Part shown: piece by piece, positions 36,721 to 46,775 of the stretch
Layout of the letters: every line of letters begins with the position of its first letter
Numbering within the stretch: position 1 is the stretch's first letter
NCBI GenBank assembly: GCA_051652645.1
Contig: JBOFUP010000036.1
Coordinates: 1 to 64,000 of the forward strand
Origin: UBA7332 sp051652645
GTDB taxonomy: Bacteria; Bacteroidota; Bacteroidia; Bacteroidales; UBA7332
DNA length: 64,000 bases
Direction: 5' to 3'
Made by a program: the position numbers and the translations under genes
Notes under the pieces: generated by a model
The model's input: the letters and a program-made list of their open reading frames with translations, nothing else
The model's database searches: none
What the model was told of the DNA's origin: nothing

Positions 36721-38163
36721 TTATTGGCAATTGATTATCTGGTTTGAAGGTCTACTTGCATACTGCACGAACTGTTCGCTTACTCCACAAGCTTCAAGGA
36801 GCTTAGCTAAAGTGACGTTATAAGTATATGCCACTTGCAGGCGTTCTGTTTTTATCTTGTTTAGATTTAATCTCGCATCAACCACCTCTGTTGATGATGC
36901 TGCACCTTCAGCAAAAGCCTCTTCTTTGATTCGAAGATACTCAGAAGCAAACTCAAGTGATGTATCTATAGATGGTATCTGCTTTGAGGAAGCTTCGAGT
37001 GAGTTGTAGAGTTTAACAACAAGTGCTTGAACATCTGAGTTTGCCTTCTCTCCATATGCTTCAACTTGTCTTAGTGTACTCTTGGCTGCGGAAAACTTAC
37101 GCTCTCGCTTAAGACCATCGAAGATTGTCATCTTTACTCCTATCCCTATAGCCCATGTTGGCAAATGTTTGGAATATTGGTAATCAACAACATCAAAAGC
37201 TCCCATCAATGCTACATGAGGCATAAACTCTGACCTCTCTAGTCTGACTCCCTCTTTTGCGAGCTCTGCCTTTAGCGATACTTGTTTTACCATGGGATTA
37301 CCTTGAAGTGCTAGGCTTTTAAAGTACTCCACACTCTCTAGATCTTTTACTATAAACATCCCAGATACTGGAGTATAATTCCCTGATTCACCCAAAGTTG
37401 CAGTAAGAGCATAATGAAGTGAGTTGGCAAATAGAGTTGATCCAATTAGCTCCTTAGTTGCATCTGCTTGGTAACTTTGAGCATACATACGGTCAGCTTT
37501 TGAGGCCAATCCATTCTCTTCAAGTAGGATGGCATCATGAAGATGCTTATTCATTCCCTCTAACACCTGTTCTCTTAGTTGAACCACTTGATTTGCAAGT
37601 GTGAGAGCGTAGTATCTCTCAACAAGCTCTGAGACAAGTGCTGACTCAGCCTGATGACCCTTGGTTTGAGCCTCACGCTCCTTGATCTTGGCTGCCCTAT
37701 TGGCTGCCGTTATTTTACCTCCAGTGAATATTGGCTGCTGTATTGTTGCTCCCACGAGTCCGAGCTGCTTATCTTGAATAACAAAATTGAAGTCTTTGCT
37801 AGCCAACTTACTCATTGCATCGACTACTATTGGTCGAAGGCTTTCTGGAATAACAGGAAGTAATCCCGTGACTGTTGAACCTAGTTGCTCTTTTAGTGGA
37901 TTAAGATCTAGTCCAATATCATCAGACAAGAATGCGTAAGATCCTATCAACTCTACCTTGGGCATATAATATCCAAGTGCGGCTTTACGCTCTTTTGATG
38001 CTGCTTCATCTTCGTGATGAATAGCCTTCATCATTGGGTTAGAAGTCTTTGTGATCTCTAATGCATCATCTATAGTTAGCATACTTCTTGGGAGATCCTC
38101 TTGTGCTATCAATACAGTTGATGCAGCGAGCATCAATGCTGTTATATAACCATACTTATTCAT
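36721..38163 (-). CDS. TolC family outer membrane efflux channel
   Basis: The 480 aa protein has a signal peptide (about 1-20, ending LIAQ). Two OEP-type repeats of long helices with intervening strands follow, with LTIDDALEI near the mature start and the family pattern of paired helical hairpins. It is the second gene of the operon, 28 bases after tetR. It should form the exit duct of the exporter. Confidence 0.88.
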   Translation of the reverse strand: MNKYGYITALMLAASTVLIAQEDLPRSMLTIDDALEITKTSNPMMKAIHHEDEAASKERKAALGYYMPKVELIGSYAFLSDDIGLDLNPLKEQLGSTVTGLLPVIPESLRPIVVDAMSKLASKDFNFVIQDKQLGLVGATIQQPIFTGGKITAANRAAKIKEREAQTKGHQAESALVSELVERYYALTLANQVVQLREQVLEGMNKHLHDAILLEENGLASKADRMYAQSYQADATKELIGSTLFANSLHYALTATLGESGNYTPVSGMFIVKDLESVEYFKSLALQGNPMVKQVSLKAELAKEGVRLERSEFMPHVALMGAFDVVDYQYSKHLPTWAIGIGVKMTIFDGLKRERKFSAAKSTLRQVEAYGEKANSDVQALVVKLYNSLEASSKQIPSIDTSLEFASEYLRIKEEAFAEGAASSTEVVDARLNLNKIKTERLQVAYTYNVTLAKLLEACGVSEQFVQYASRPSNQIINCQ

Positions 38164-38191
38164 AGGTTTGTATGTTTTAAGATTACCTCAA

Positions 38192-38773
38192 TCATGATAA
38201 TGATGCTTTGACCATGCGCACAATACGCTCTTCTAACTCTTCAATACTATTGTCAGCCTCGAAAGCACTCTTGTAGTGAAGTGCATAATATTGGAATGGT
38301 ATTGATATTAGTGATAAGAACAGATCTATAGGGGCTGTGCTATCCTTTAGCTCTCCGCTGCTCTTATATCTCTCAATGACTAGGTGCGTCAGATCTCTAA
38401 TCTGATCCTGAAGAGCTCTATTTAATGAATATGAGAAGTCATTAAACACAATAATAAAGAACTTGATTTTTGATGGTTGGTTCTTTGCTGCATCTGCTAT
38501 AAGACCAACTACTCCTCTTATCATACCATCGAGATCAACATCTGAATCTAGAAGCGAATCAATATGCTGGTTTATTAACTCCATAGAGTTCTTTAATAGA
38601 AACTCTATTAGATTATCTTTACTAGGATAGTGACGATAGAGATAGCCCACAGAGACTTGGGCCTCTTGGGCTATCATAGCAACTGAGCAATTTAGTATCC
38701 CTTGCTCACTAATAATATGTAGAGCCGCCTCACGTATGCGCTCGATCTTTGACTCATCGATTCTTCTCGCCAT
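38192..38773 (-). CDS. TetR/AcrR family transcriptional regulator
   Basis: The 193 aa protein has an N-terminal TetR helix-turn-helix (about 9-55: IREAALHIISEQGI, SVAMIAQEAQVSVGYLYRHYPSKDNLI) and an effector-binding C-terminal domain. As first gene of the exporter operon it probably represses its own transcription. A 7-bp direct repeat (GTTTAAT on the plus strand, 38787-38793 and 38800-38806) lies between the promoter and its ATG and may be the operator. The ligand is unknown. Confidence 0.92.
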   Translation of the reverse strand: MARRIDESKIERIREAALHIISEQGILNCSVAMIAQEAQVSVGYLYRHYPSKDNLIEFLLKNSMELINQHIDSLLDSDVDLDGMIRGVVGLIADAAKNQPSKIKFFIIVFNDFSYSLNRALQDQIRDLTHLVIERYKSSGELKDSTAPIDLFLSLISIPFQYYALHYKSAFEADNSIEELEERIVRMVKASLS

Positions 38774-38829
38774 AGCTTATATTGTGGTTTAATTTACTTG
38801 TTTAATCTAACCTTTTCTAATTATGGCTG

Positions 38830-38860
38830 CAAAGATGTGCATTAAATCTGAGGTCTCAAA
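38830..38860 (-). promoter_or_regulatory. Promoter of the tetR-exporter operon
   Basis: On the minus strand, TTTG (38860-38857), 19 bases, then CATCTTTG (38837-38830). One mismatch to consensus. The leader of about 50 bases contains the direct repeat noted at tetR. Confidence 0.65.
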
Positions 38861-38916
38861 GCTTTTAATGAACAATTATTCATAAACTAATAAAGCTAAA
38901 CAAAGGCTTTATATCG

Positions 38917-39681
38917 TCATCTTACAAAAACCCACTCCTCATCGTTAGACAACTCATGATCATATACATATCCACCGCAAGAGAACTCCTTCAATGCCTC
39001 AAGATTATCTATTCTACCCTTAACTATGAAATTAACCATCATTCCTCTTGCCTGCTTAGCAAGTATTGAAATGATCTTCAACCCTCCCCCTCTATTGTCT
39101 TTAAATATTGGAGTCACTATCCTAACACTCTTGGATAATCTCCTCATATCTAAAACCTTTGAGTATTCACTTGATGCTAGATTGATTAGAGTATTATCCG
39201 ACAAAGCACACTGCTCAATGAAATGGTCTGTTAAAGTCTCTCTCCAAAAATTATAGAGGTCTTTAGACTCTCCTACTTTAAGCTTTGTTGCCATCTCAAG
39301 TCTATATGGCTCTATTAGGTCCATAGGACTAAGCACACCATAAAGGCCTGAAAGTATCCTTACTGTGAATTGAGCAAACTCTATATCCTCTTTGCTGAAT
39401 TCACGTGGCTGCATTGACTCATACTGAGCCCCATCAAAACTCATAATAGCTGCTCGTTTAGCTGAACTATTAGCAAGAGAATGTATATTCCTCTCATAGG
39501 TGAGCTGCGCTATACTACTACTTATACGCATAAGAGCTTGCAACTCCTCTGGCGAGAAGTTTGCAAGCTCTTGTCTTAACCTTACTGCTTGTTTTTCAAA
39601 CAGTGGAATGGTTGAGATTAGTGAGTCTGGTATATCCGACTCATAATCTAGCTTCTTGGCTGGTGAAATGATTACAATCAT
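38917..39681 (-). CDS. yaaA: Peroxide stress protein YaaA
   Basis: The 254 aa protein starts MIVIISPAKKLDYES, the hallmark of the YaaA/DUF328 family, and has FDGAQYE.M and LSGLYGVLSPMDLIEPYRLEM blocks near 80-125. In E. coli YaaA lowers free intracellular iron during peroxide stress and binds DNA. It follows rsh by 29 bases and may share its transcript. Confidence 0.93.
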   Translation of the reverse strand: MIVIISPAKKLDYESDIPDSLISTIPLFEKQAVRLRQELANFSPEELQALMRISSSIAQLTYERNIHSLANSSAKRAAIMSFDGAQYESMQPREFSKEDIEFAQFTVRILSGLYGVLSPMDLIEPYRLEMATKLKVGESKDLYNFWRETLTDHFIEQCALSDNTLINLASSEYSKVLDMRRLSKSVRIVTPIFKDNRGGGLKIISILAKQARGMMVNFIVKGRIDNLEALKEFSCGGYVYDHELSNDEEWVFVR

Positions 39682-39710
39682 CTAGTTTTTTTTATACAAA
39701 AGCATTGAGA

Positions 39711-41942
39711 CTATCCCTTACGAATAGCTCGTTTAATATTCTTAATCTTTAACAGACGCTTAATGAGCTGTTCGACCTCCTCTGATGAGTGTACAAAGAT
39801 CTCAAAATCCCCTTCGAATATTCCATCTTTAGCTGTTATGTTTACGCTTCGCATATTAGAGGTCATCTCCTTTGTCAATACGGATGTTATATTGAAAAGT
39901 ATTCCCATTGTATCAATGCCGCTTAGTTGTATTGTGACTGGGAATGTTCTCTCATGAAACTCCCCCCAACAGGTATTTACAATACTACCGCCATAGGTGC
40001 TCTTCTTTTTCATTGCTACCTCACACTGCCTCTTATGCACCTCAACTACCCCCTCACCATTAACGCACCCAAGGACTTCATCTCCTGGAATTGGGGTACA
40101 ACAATCCATTAAGCGATAGGATAGCCCTACTCCAGATTCAGAAAGAACGAAATCTGATTTCTTATCCACCACCTGAGGCTTATCTTCTCTCTTTTCAGCT
40201 GTTTTGAATGTTGGGAAAAGGGACCTGAAAAAGCTTTTCTTTGCATTAAGTCTATCTAAAAGCTCATTATCTAGGATTACTACTCCATTGCCTATTCTAA
40301 AGAGAAGGTCATCCTTAGAGTTGGACCCAGTGATGTCTATTAGCTTAACAATAGCTGCATTTGAGTCGGGGCTGTCACTAACAAACTTAGATAATAGATC
40401 CTCTCCTTTGAGAATAGTATTACGTCGACGCTTTCGAAGTTCACCTAATATCTTCTGTTTTGCTACTGGTGTGATAATAAAGCTGAGCCACTCTTCTTTT
40501 ATTCGCTGTGCCTTTGAAGTTAACACCTCAACTTGGTCTCCCGATTGTAACTTGTAGCTCAAAGGCACTAATCTGTAATTCACCTTAGCTCCTATGCAGT
40601 GGTTGCCTATATCCGTATGTAGCGTATATGCAAAGTCAAGTGCAGTAGCACCAAGGGGCATCATCTTCATATCACCCTTAGGAGTGAAAACAAAGATTTC
40701 GGATGCAAAAACGTTTAGTTTGATAGTCTCAAGAAAATCCATAGCCTTAGGCTCTGGATTGGAAAGGATTACCTTTACTGTCTCCAACCATTTATCAAGC
40801 TCCGTATTCTCATCTCCTAATCCCATGTTTTTGTAGTGGAAATGAGCCGCAAACCCTCTCTCTGCTATGTCATCCATACGCCGACTGCGAATCTGCACCT
40901 CAACCCACTGCCCATTAGGCCCCATCACTGTACAGTGTAGTGCTTGATAACCATTGGCTTTTGGTCGATTGACCCAATCTCGTATCCTCTCTGGGTGAAG
41001 AGTATATATTCCAGTAATAACATTATATATGTTCCAACACTCTTGCTTCTCGGAGAAGCCAACTCGAGGCGTAAATATTATCCTTACAGCGTATAGATCA
41101 TAAACTTCCTCAAATGGTATCTTCTTTTTCTGCATCTTCTGCCAGATAGAGTAAATAGACTTTACCCTCTCCTTCATCTCATAGTGTATATCTACACTAT
41201 CCAATCTGTCTTGTATAGGCTCTGCAAAGTTGTGATAGATTCGAGAACGCTCGTTGGCTGTATCCTCTATCTTTCTATAGATCTGCTCATAAATCTCTGG
41301 ATGTTCATATTTAAAGCTTAGATCCTCTAGCTCGGTTTTGATTGCAAAAAGCCCTAATCTATGAGCAAGTGGAGCATATAAATAGAGTGTCTCTCCAGCA
41401 ATCTTATACTGTTTGGCTGGAGCCATAAAGCTCAATGTTCTCATATTATGAAGGCGGTCAGCCATCTTAATGAGTATTACACGAACATCGTTTGCCATGG
41501 TTAGAAGAAGACGCCTAAAGTTTTCTGCTTGTGATGATGTATTATCGCCAAAAATTCCTCCTGCAATTTTTGTCAAACCATCAACAATCTCAGCAATCTT
41601 ATCCCCAAACATCTGACGAATATCATCAACAGTGAACTCTGTATCCTCAACCACATCATGTAATAGAGCTGCCACTATAGATGTGGAGCCGAGCCCCATC
41701 TCCTTGCAAACGATATGAGCCACAGAGATAGGGTGAAATATATATGCTTCGCCTGATTTACGGCGAAGGCCTGTATGAGCTGTTTTTGCAAAGTTGTATG
41801 CCTTGGTTATTATCTCAACTCTCTTTCTGTGAGGTGAGTTGAGGTAGTCTGTAATGAGTGCTTGAAAAGCCTCCTCAATACGCAGCTCCTCTTGATGCAG
41901 AAACTCTTTACTATTGGTTTTATCTTCTTTCATAGTTGACAA
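39711..41942 (-). CDS. Bifunctional (p)ppGpp synthetase/hydrolase (Rsh)
   Basis: The 743 aa protein is a RelA/SpoT homologue that makes and degrades the alarmone (p)ppGpp. The HD hydrolase domain is intact (YIFHPISVA, LLHDVVEDT near 92-100), as is the synthetase (NGYQALHCTVMG near 331-342, VEVQIRSRRMDDIAERG). A TGS domain (about 405-465) and a C-terminal ACT domain (about 665-740) follow. The length is standard for single Rsh enzymes. The ATG lies about 16 bases after a -7 box. yaaA follows downstream. Confidence 0.95.
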   Translation of the reverse strand: MSTMKEDKTNSKEFLHQEELRIEEAFQALITDYLNSPHRKRVEIITKAYNFAKTAHTGLRRKSGEAYIFHPISVAHIVCKEMGLGSTSIVAALLHDVVEDTEFTVDDIRQMFGDKIAEIVDGLTKIAGGIFGDNTSSQAENFRRLLLTMANDVRVILIKMADRLHNMRTLSFMAPAKQYKIAGETLYLYAPLAHRLGLFAIKTELEDLSFKYEHPEIYEQIYRKIEDTANERSRIYHNFAEPIQDRLDSVDIHYEMKERVKSIYSIWQKMQKKKIPFEEVYDLYAVRIIFTPRVGFSEKQECWNIYNVITGIYTLHPERIRDWVNRPKANGYQALHCTVMGPNGQWVEVQIRSRRMDDIAERGFAAHFHYKNMGLGDENTELDKWLETVKVILSNPEPKAMDFLETIKLNVFASEIFVFTPKGDMKMMPLGATALDFAYTLHTDIGNHCIGAKVNYRLVPLSYKLQSGDQVEVLTSKAQRIKEEWLSFIITPVAKQKILGELRKRRRNTILKGEDLLSKFVSDSPDSNAAIVKLIDITGSNSKDDLLFRIGNGVVILDNELLDRLNAKKSFFRSLFPTFKTAEKREDKPQVVDKKSDFVLSESGVGLSYRLMDCCTPIPGDEVLGCVNGEGVVEVHKRQCEVAMKKKSTYGGSIVNTCWGEFHERTFPVTIQLSGIDTMGILFNITSVLTKEMTSNMRSVNITAKDGIFEGDFEIFVHSSEEVEQLIKRLLKIKNIKRAIRKG

Positions 41943-41958
41943 TTCGATGTAATCATTA

Positions 41959-41966
41959 CAAATGTA
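41959..41966 (-). promoter_or_regulatory. -7 promoter box for rsh
   Basis: Minus-strand TACATTTG matches TAnnTTTG and lies 16 bases before the ATG. No -33 TTTG was found. Confidence 0.45.
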
Positions 41967-42114
41967 CTACTTTTTTAAGATCACACTAAAATATAGAACA
42001 AAGTTATAACGAATTAGAGACCGAATATAGGCTACTTTTATCTAAAAAATAGAGTGATGAGAAAAAGAATTTGTTTCTTTGTATAACTCATTAAGCAATA
42101 ACGCAACGACAATT

Positions 42115-45100
42115 ATGCTCAAAATATACAAAGCCTCTGCTGGATCTGGCAAAACATACAACCTTACTCTTGAGTATTTAAGACTTCTTTTCAACTCAAA
42201 AGATAGCTACCGTCACATACTTGCTGTGACATTCACAAACAAAGCCACTGAGGAGATGAAAAGCCGCATCGTGAGCGATCTTCATAAGATAGCTAGCGGT
42301 GCTAAATCTGGATATATAGAGATACTTTGTCAAGAGTTTAAACTCGAAGAGTGTGAGCTCAGAGAGAGAGCTAGAGTAACATTAACTCAGCTTCTTCATG
42401 ACTACTCATCATTCAACATCAGCACAATAGACAAATTCTTTCAGCAGACAATGAGAGCATTCACTCGTGAGATTGGACTGCAAGGGGGATACAACGTAGA
42501 GCTTGACTCTGACAGAGTACTATCTGAGGCTGTAGATTCAATGTTGTTATCTCTTTCACAGAATGAGAATAATGAGCTACTAAGTTGGCTTCTGGAGTAT
42601 TCAGAATCATTGGTTGAGGATGGTGGCAACTGGAATTTCACTAATCAGATTAAGTCTCTCGGGGCTGAGATATTAAAAGAGGAATATAGGCTAAAAAGTA
42701 GCCAGATAGATGAGACTCACCTGACTAAACAACAGATGAGAGAGTATATAAAGAAGATGTTTAGCATAAAACGTGGGTTTGAGGCAAGAGTGAAAGAGAA
42801 TGGTGCCAAAGCTATGTCTATACTCGATTCTGCTGGTGTAGAGAGTAGCGATATGCCAAAGTATGGTGTTAGGGATCAGTTTGAGAAGTGGCGACTAGGT
42901 GATCTTAAAGAGTACAAGAAGGCATTCGAAGCTGTTGATGAACCAGATAAATGGACTAAAGCAAAACCAAAAGCCGATGTTAAAAATAGGGTCAACGAAG
43001 CCTATTACTCTGGAGCTGGTGATATACTACGAGAGACTGTACAACTTTATATCAACGAGATGTGGAGGTATAAGACATCTGTGGCAATACTTCAAAACAT
43101 ATTCACTCTTGGAATCATAAATGACATAAATAGACAAATACAAGAATATAAGAGGGAGAATAACATCATGCTATTAGCAGATACGACTCAACTGCTAAAC
43201 AAAATAATTGATGGTAGTGACACTCCATTTATCTACGAAAAGATAGGTACTCAAATCAATCACTATATGATAGATGAGTTTCAGGACACTTCGGGAATGC
43301 AGTGGAGTAACTTCTCACCTCTGCTTCATGAAAGCCAATCCTCGGAATATTTCAATATGATAGTAGGGGATGTAAAACAGAGTATTTACAGATGGAGAAG
43401 TTCCGATTGGACTCTTCTAGACTCAAAGTTATATGAGGAGTTTGACGAGTCGGAAAGAATAGACCAAGTACTTAAGGTAAACTACAGAAGCCGACCTGAG
43501 ATAATAAACTTCAACAATGCATTCTTTCGAATCGCTGCAGCTACTCTTCAGAGAATATTCAATGAAGAATTGGAGAACTCTGCCATATCTGGTGATAAGA
43601 GTGCCCTAAATGACAGGATTATATCTGCATACCAAGATATTTATCAAGAGATTTCTGCTCAAAAGATTGAAACAAAAGGACGGGTGTCTGTTGAATTCAT
43701 CGAACAGAACGGAAGAAACAAAGAGGAGTGGAAGAGCGAAGCTCTTGAGAGAATGACTCAAGAGGTCATGAAACTTCAAGATAGAGGATATAGACTCAAG
43801 GATATTGCAATCTTAGTGCGAACAAATGGTGAGGCTGTAGAGATAGCCTCTCACCTTCTGCAATATAAGATGAGTAACCTTAATAGTAAGTATAGATTTG
43901 ATATCATCTCCAATCAAGCTTTACTTCTTAACAATGCACCCTCTGTTAGGCTTATATTGAGTATTCTAAAGTATTTCAGAGATCCCTCAGAGGAGGTTAA
44001 CAGAACAATAGTAGCTACTGAGTATGCAGTACAGCATAAAGGTAGGGCACAATCTGAAGCTATATCAGAATATTTCGACTCAAAAGTAAATGAGAATGAA
44101 ACAACCTCAATCTTCAGCTTAGAGCTAGAGAGTGAGCTTCGTAAAATTGGTCGTAAACCTCTGTATGAGATGTGCGAACAGATTGTTGCTAACTTCCTTC
44201 CAAAAGAGAATAGTAATGATAAGATATTTATTCAAGCTCTTCTTGACACAGTGCTTGACTTCACTCATAATCACACCTCTGATCTTGCTGCCTTTTTGGA
44301 TTGGTGGGAGGAGTTTGGAATAAGAAAAACCGTTACCACCCCTGATTCTCAAGATGCTATTCAGATAATAACTGTGCATAAATCAAAGGGTCTATCATTC
44401 CCCGTGATGATTATCCCATTCTGTGATTGGTCACTTTCTCCCAAAAATAGCATGCTTTGGTGTACACCTCAGGTAGAACCATTCAATGAGATACCTCTTC
44501 TTCCTATAAAGTATAGGAAGGATCTGCTTGAGACTATATTTGCAGAGCCATATCTAATCGAGAGACTACAGACTCTCATTGACAACCTAAATGTGGCTTA
44601 CGTTGCTTTCACTCGTCCAGAAGAAGAGATGATACTTATTGGCCCTAAAGGTAAGGAGGGTGATTATAGCTCTTTTAGCAAACTAATGTATAATATTATC
44701 AATGATGCATCACAAGTAGAGGATGAACAAGGTAATAACTATATTGACTTAAGCGACTATTGGAGTCAAGAAGAGTCGACCTTCTCTCTTGGAGAAGAGT
44801 TTAAGGTACAAAAGGAGGTTAGCAAACTAGAGAATCAATTATCTAGTTCTAACTTTATAAGCTTTGATCCCTATCATAACAAGCGCATTGAATTGAGATT
44901 CTATGCAGATGAGTATTTCACTGATGGTAATGAACGTCGCTCTGGAAAGATTAGGCATGAGATACTTAGCCGGGTAAACACTCCTGATGACTTACCTCGT
45001 TCAGTGCAGCAAGCTATTATAGATGGTCTTGCTACAACGCAAGAGTGTCAAGGATATGAACGTGAACTAGCCGAGAAGCTGCAAAGGCCTGAAGTCGCGG

Positions 45101-45369
45101 CATGGTTCTCGGCTGATCAAGAAGTACTCAACGAAATATCTCTGCTTCACCCTACTGGTATAATGTTGCGTCCAGACCGTATTCTTCGATCTGGAGATGG
45201 TATCACTGTAATTGACTATAAGTTTGGAAAAGAGAACAAGAGTAACATCAAGCAAGTTGAGGACTATATCATTATGATTAAAGAGATGGGTTACAGCGAT
45301 GTTGTAGGATATTTATGGTACGTTATGTCGGATAAAATAGAGGAGATAAGAGTTAATCTTGCTTTTTGA
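42115..45369 (+). CDS. UvrD/RecB-type helicase-nuclease (AddA-like)
   Basis: The 1084 aa protein begins at the Walker A motif ASAGSGKTYNLT (residues 6-17). The remaining SF1A helicase motifs follow: YMIDEFQDTSGMQW, VGDVKQSIYRWRSSDW, NYRSRPEIINF, ITVHKSKGLSFPVMIIPF and VAFTRPEEEMIL. The C terminus is a PD-(D/E)XK nuclease: GKIRHEIL, RPDRIL and VIDYKFG supply the His, Asp and Asp-x-Lys. It should process DNA double-strand ends for recombination. The chosen ATG (MLKIYKASAG) is 12 codons inside a longer frame. The AddB-like partner is not adjacent. No terminator is obvious before panC. Confidence 0.9.
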   Translation: MLKIYKASAGSGKTYNLTLEYLRLLFNSKDSYRHILAVTFTNKATEEMKSRIVSDLHKIASGAKSGYIEILCQEFKLEECELRERARVTLTQLLHDYSSFNISTIDKFFQQTMRAFTREIGLQGGYNVELDSDRVLSEAVDSMLLSLSQNENNELLSWLLEYSESLVEDGGNWNFTNQIKSLGAEILKEEYRLKSSQIDETHLTKQQMREYIKKMFSIKRGFEARVKENGAKAMSILDSAGVESSDMPKYGVRDQFEKWRLGDLKEYKKAFEAVDEPDKWTKAKPKADVKNRVNEAYYSGAGDILRETVQLYINEMWRYKTSVAILQNIFTLGIINDINRQIQEYKRENNIMLLADTTQLLNKIIDGSDTPFIYEKIGTQINHYMIDEFQDTSGMQWSNFSPLLHESQSSEYFNMIVGDVKQSIYRWRSSDWTLLDSKLYEEFDESERIDQVLKVNYRSRPEIINFNNAFFRIAAATLQRIFNEELENSAISGDKSALNDRIISAYQDIYQEISAQKIETKGRVSVEFIEQNGRNKEEWKSEALERMTQEVMKLQDRGYRLKDIAILVRTNGEAVEIASHLLQYKMSNLNSKYRFDIISNQALLLNNAPSVRLILSILKYFRDPSEEVNRTIVATEYAVQHKGRAQSEAISEYFDSKVNENETTSIFSLELESELRKIGRKPLYEMCEQIVANFLPKENSNDKIFIQALLDTVLDFTHNHTSDLAAFLDWWEEFGIRKTVTTPDSQDAIQIITVHKSKGLSFPVMIIPFCDWSLSPKNSMLWCTPQVEPFNEIPLLPIKYRKDLLETIFAEPYLIERLQTLIDNLNVAYVAFTRPEEEMILIGPKGKEGDYSSFSKLMYNIINDASQVEDEQGNNYIDLSDYWSQEESTFSLGEEFKVQKEVSKLENQLSSSNFISFDPYHNKRIELRFYADEYFTDGNERRSGKIRHEILSRVNTPDDLPRSVQQAIIDGLATTQECQGYERELAEKLQRPEVAAWFSADQEVLNEISLLHPTGIMLRPDRILRSGDGITVIDYKFGKENKSNIKQVEDYIIMIKEMGYSDVVGYLWYVMSDKIEEIRVNLAF

Positions 45370-45401
45370 CACTATTTAAATCCTTTGCATAAATAAATCA
45401 T

Positions 45402-45409
45402 TAACTTTG
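45402..45409 (+). promoter_or_regulatory. -7 promoter box for panCD
   Basis: TAACTTTG matches TAnnTTTG, 25 bases before the panC ATG. A TTTG at 45384-45387 is too close (14 bases) to be a normal -33. Confidence 0.5.
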
Positions 45410-45434
45410 CATCCGCATTTTTCAAACTATAAAA

Positions 45435-46274
45435 ATGAGAGTTGTAACAACAATTGAAGAACTTAAAGCCAATATAATAGCGGCTAAGTCAGAAGGAAAG
45501 AGGGTCGGTTTTGTTCCTACAATGGGTGCACTTCACAATGGCCACATACAGCTAGTGCAACGCAGCGTTGCAGAAAATGAGTTCAATGTAGTTAGTATAT
45601 TTGTCAATCCAACGCAGTTCAACGACAAAAGTGACCTACTGAAATACCCTCGCACACTAGAGGCAGACTGTACCCTACTTGAAAAAACAGGTTGTGATTT
45701 AGTTTTCTCTCCATCTGTTGAGGAGATATATCCACAGGAGGATACCAGACTATTTAATTTTGGCACTCTTGAGTCTGTTATGGAAGGGAAGTTTCGTCCT
45801 GGTCATTTCAATGGTGTAGCTCAAGTAGTGAGCAAACTTTTTGATGCAGTGGAACCTGACAATGCCTATTTTGGTGAAAAAGATTTTCAGCAATTGGCTA
45901 TCATCCGAGAGATGGTAAAGATATTGAACTCTCCTGTGAATATTATCCCTTGCCCTATAGTAAGGGAGGAGAGCGGGCTTGCAATGAGCAGTCGTAACAG
46001 CAGACTAACGAAAGAGCAACTCGATGTGGCTCCCATTATTTACTCTACTCTGAAAGAGAGTCGCAACAATGCAAGAGCTATGACTATTCAGGAGACTGAG
46101 AAAGTTGTAATCGAGACTCTCAACAAAGTCGAATATCTAAATGTAGAGTATTTCAACATTGTTGACGGCAAAACACTTCAGCCTATCGAGAGCTGGGATA
46201 AATCAAACTACATTGTAGGATGCATAGCTGTATTCTGCGGTGATGTTCGACTGATAGACAATATCATATACTAA
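45435..46274 (+). CDS. panC: Pantothenate synthetase
   Basis: PanC condenses pantoate and beta-alanine with ATP to form pantothenate, a CoA precursor. The 279 aa protein has the nucleotide-binding PTMGALHNGHIQL near 27-39, VNPTQF near 58, GEKDFQQL near 147-154 and SSRNSRL near 186-192. It is followed 30 bases later by panD, which supplies beta-alanine. Confidence 0.96.
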   Translation: MRVVTTIEELKANIIAAKSEGKRVGFVPTMGALHNGHIQLVQRSVAENEFNVVSIFVNPTQFNDKSDLLKYPRTLEADCTLLEKTGCDLVFSPSVEEIYPQEDTRLFNFGTLESVMEGKFRPGHFNGVAQVVSKLFDAVEPDNAYFGEKDFQQLAIIREMVKILNSPVNIIPCPIVREESGLAMSSRNSRLTKEQLDVAPIIYSTLKESRNNARAMTIQETEKVVIETLNKVEYLNVEYFNIVDGKTLQPIESWDKSNYIVGCIAVFCGDVRLIDNIIY

Positions 46275-46304
46275 CACCAAAGCAAAGATAACAACTAACA
46301 GATC

Positions 46305-46655
46305 ATGACTATAGAAGTAATGAAATCGAAGATACACCGTGTAACAGTAACGGATGCTAATCTTCACTATATTGGCAGTATAACTATCGACGAAGCATTG
46401 ATGGAGGCTGCTAATATCATCGAGAACGAACGTGTATATATTGTTAACAACAATAATGCCGAACGCCTTGATACTTATGTAATACGAGGGGAACGCAACT
46501 CTGGAATGATATGTCTAAATGGAGCTGCTGCACGTAAAGTACAAGCTGGAGACGTCATCATCATTATGTCATATGCTCATATGGATTTTGAAGAGGCTAA
46601 GAACTTCAAGCCTACAGTCGTATTTCCAGACACGGAAACTAATCGCCTCATATAA
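46305..46655 (+). CDS. panD: Aspartate 1-decarboxylase proenzyme
   Basis: PanD makes beta-alanine from aspartate. The 116 aa proenzyme has the self-cleavage site Gly24-Ser25 in HYIGSITID, at the same positions as in the E. coli enzyme, which creates the pyruvoyl group. The downstream GAAARKVQAGDVIII block is also conserved. It forms an operon with panC, closed by a terminator. Confidence 0.95.
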   Translation: MTIEVMKSKIHRVTVTDANLHYIGSITIDEALMEAANIIENERVYIVNNNNAERLDTYVIRGERNSGMICLNGAAARKVQAGDVIIIMSYAHMDFEEAKNFKPTVVFPDTETNRLI

Positions 46656-46682
46656 TAAAATATTAGGCTTTAAAATAAGTAC

Positions 46683-46737
46683 CAAGACGCAAAGTTGAGA
46701 GAAGTTATCTCCTCCCTCTTTGCGTCTTGTCCTTTTA
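46683..46737 (+). terminator. Terminator of panCD
   Basis: A 12-bp stem (46683-46694 with 46718-46729) with a T-rich tail. Confidence 0.85.
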
Positions 46738-46775
46738 TAAACAAACTCACTTTAAGGTGAAATAAAGAGTAAACG

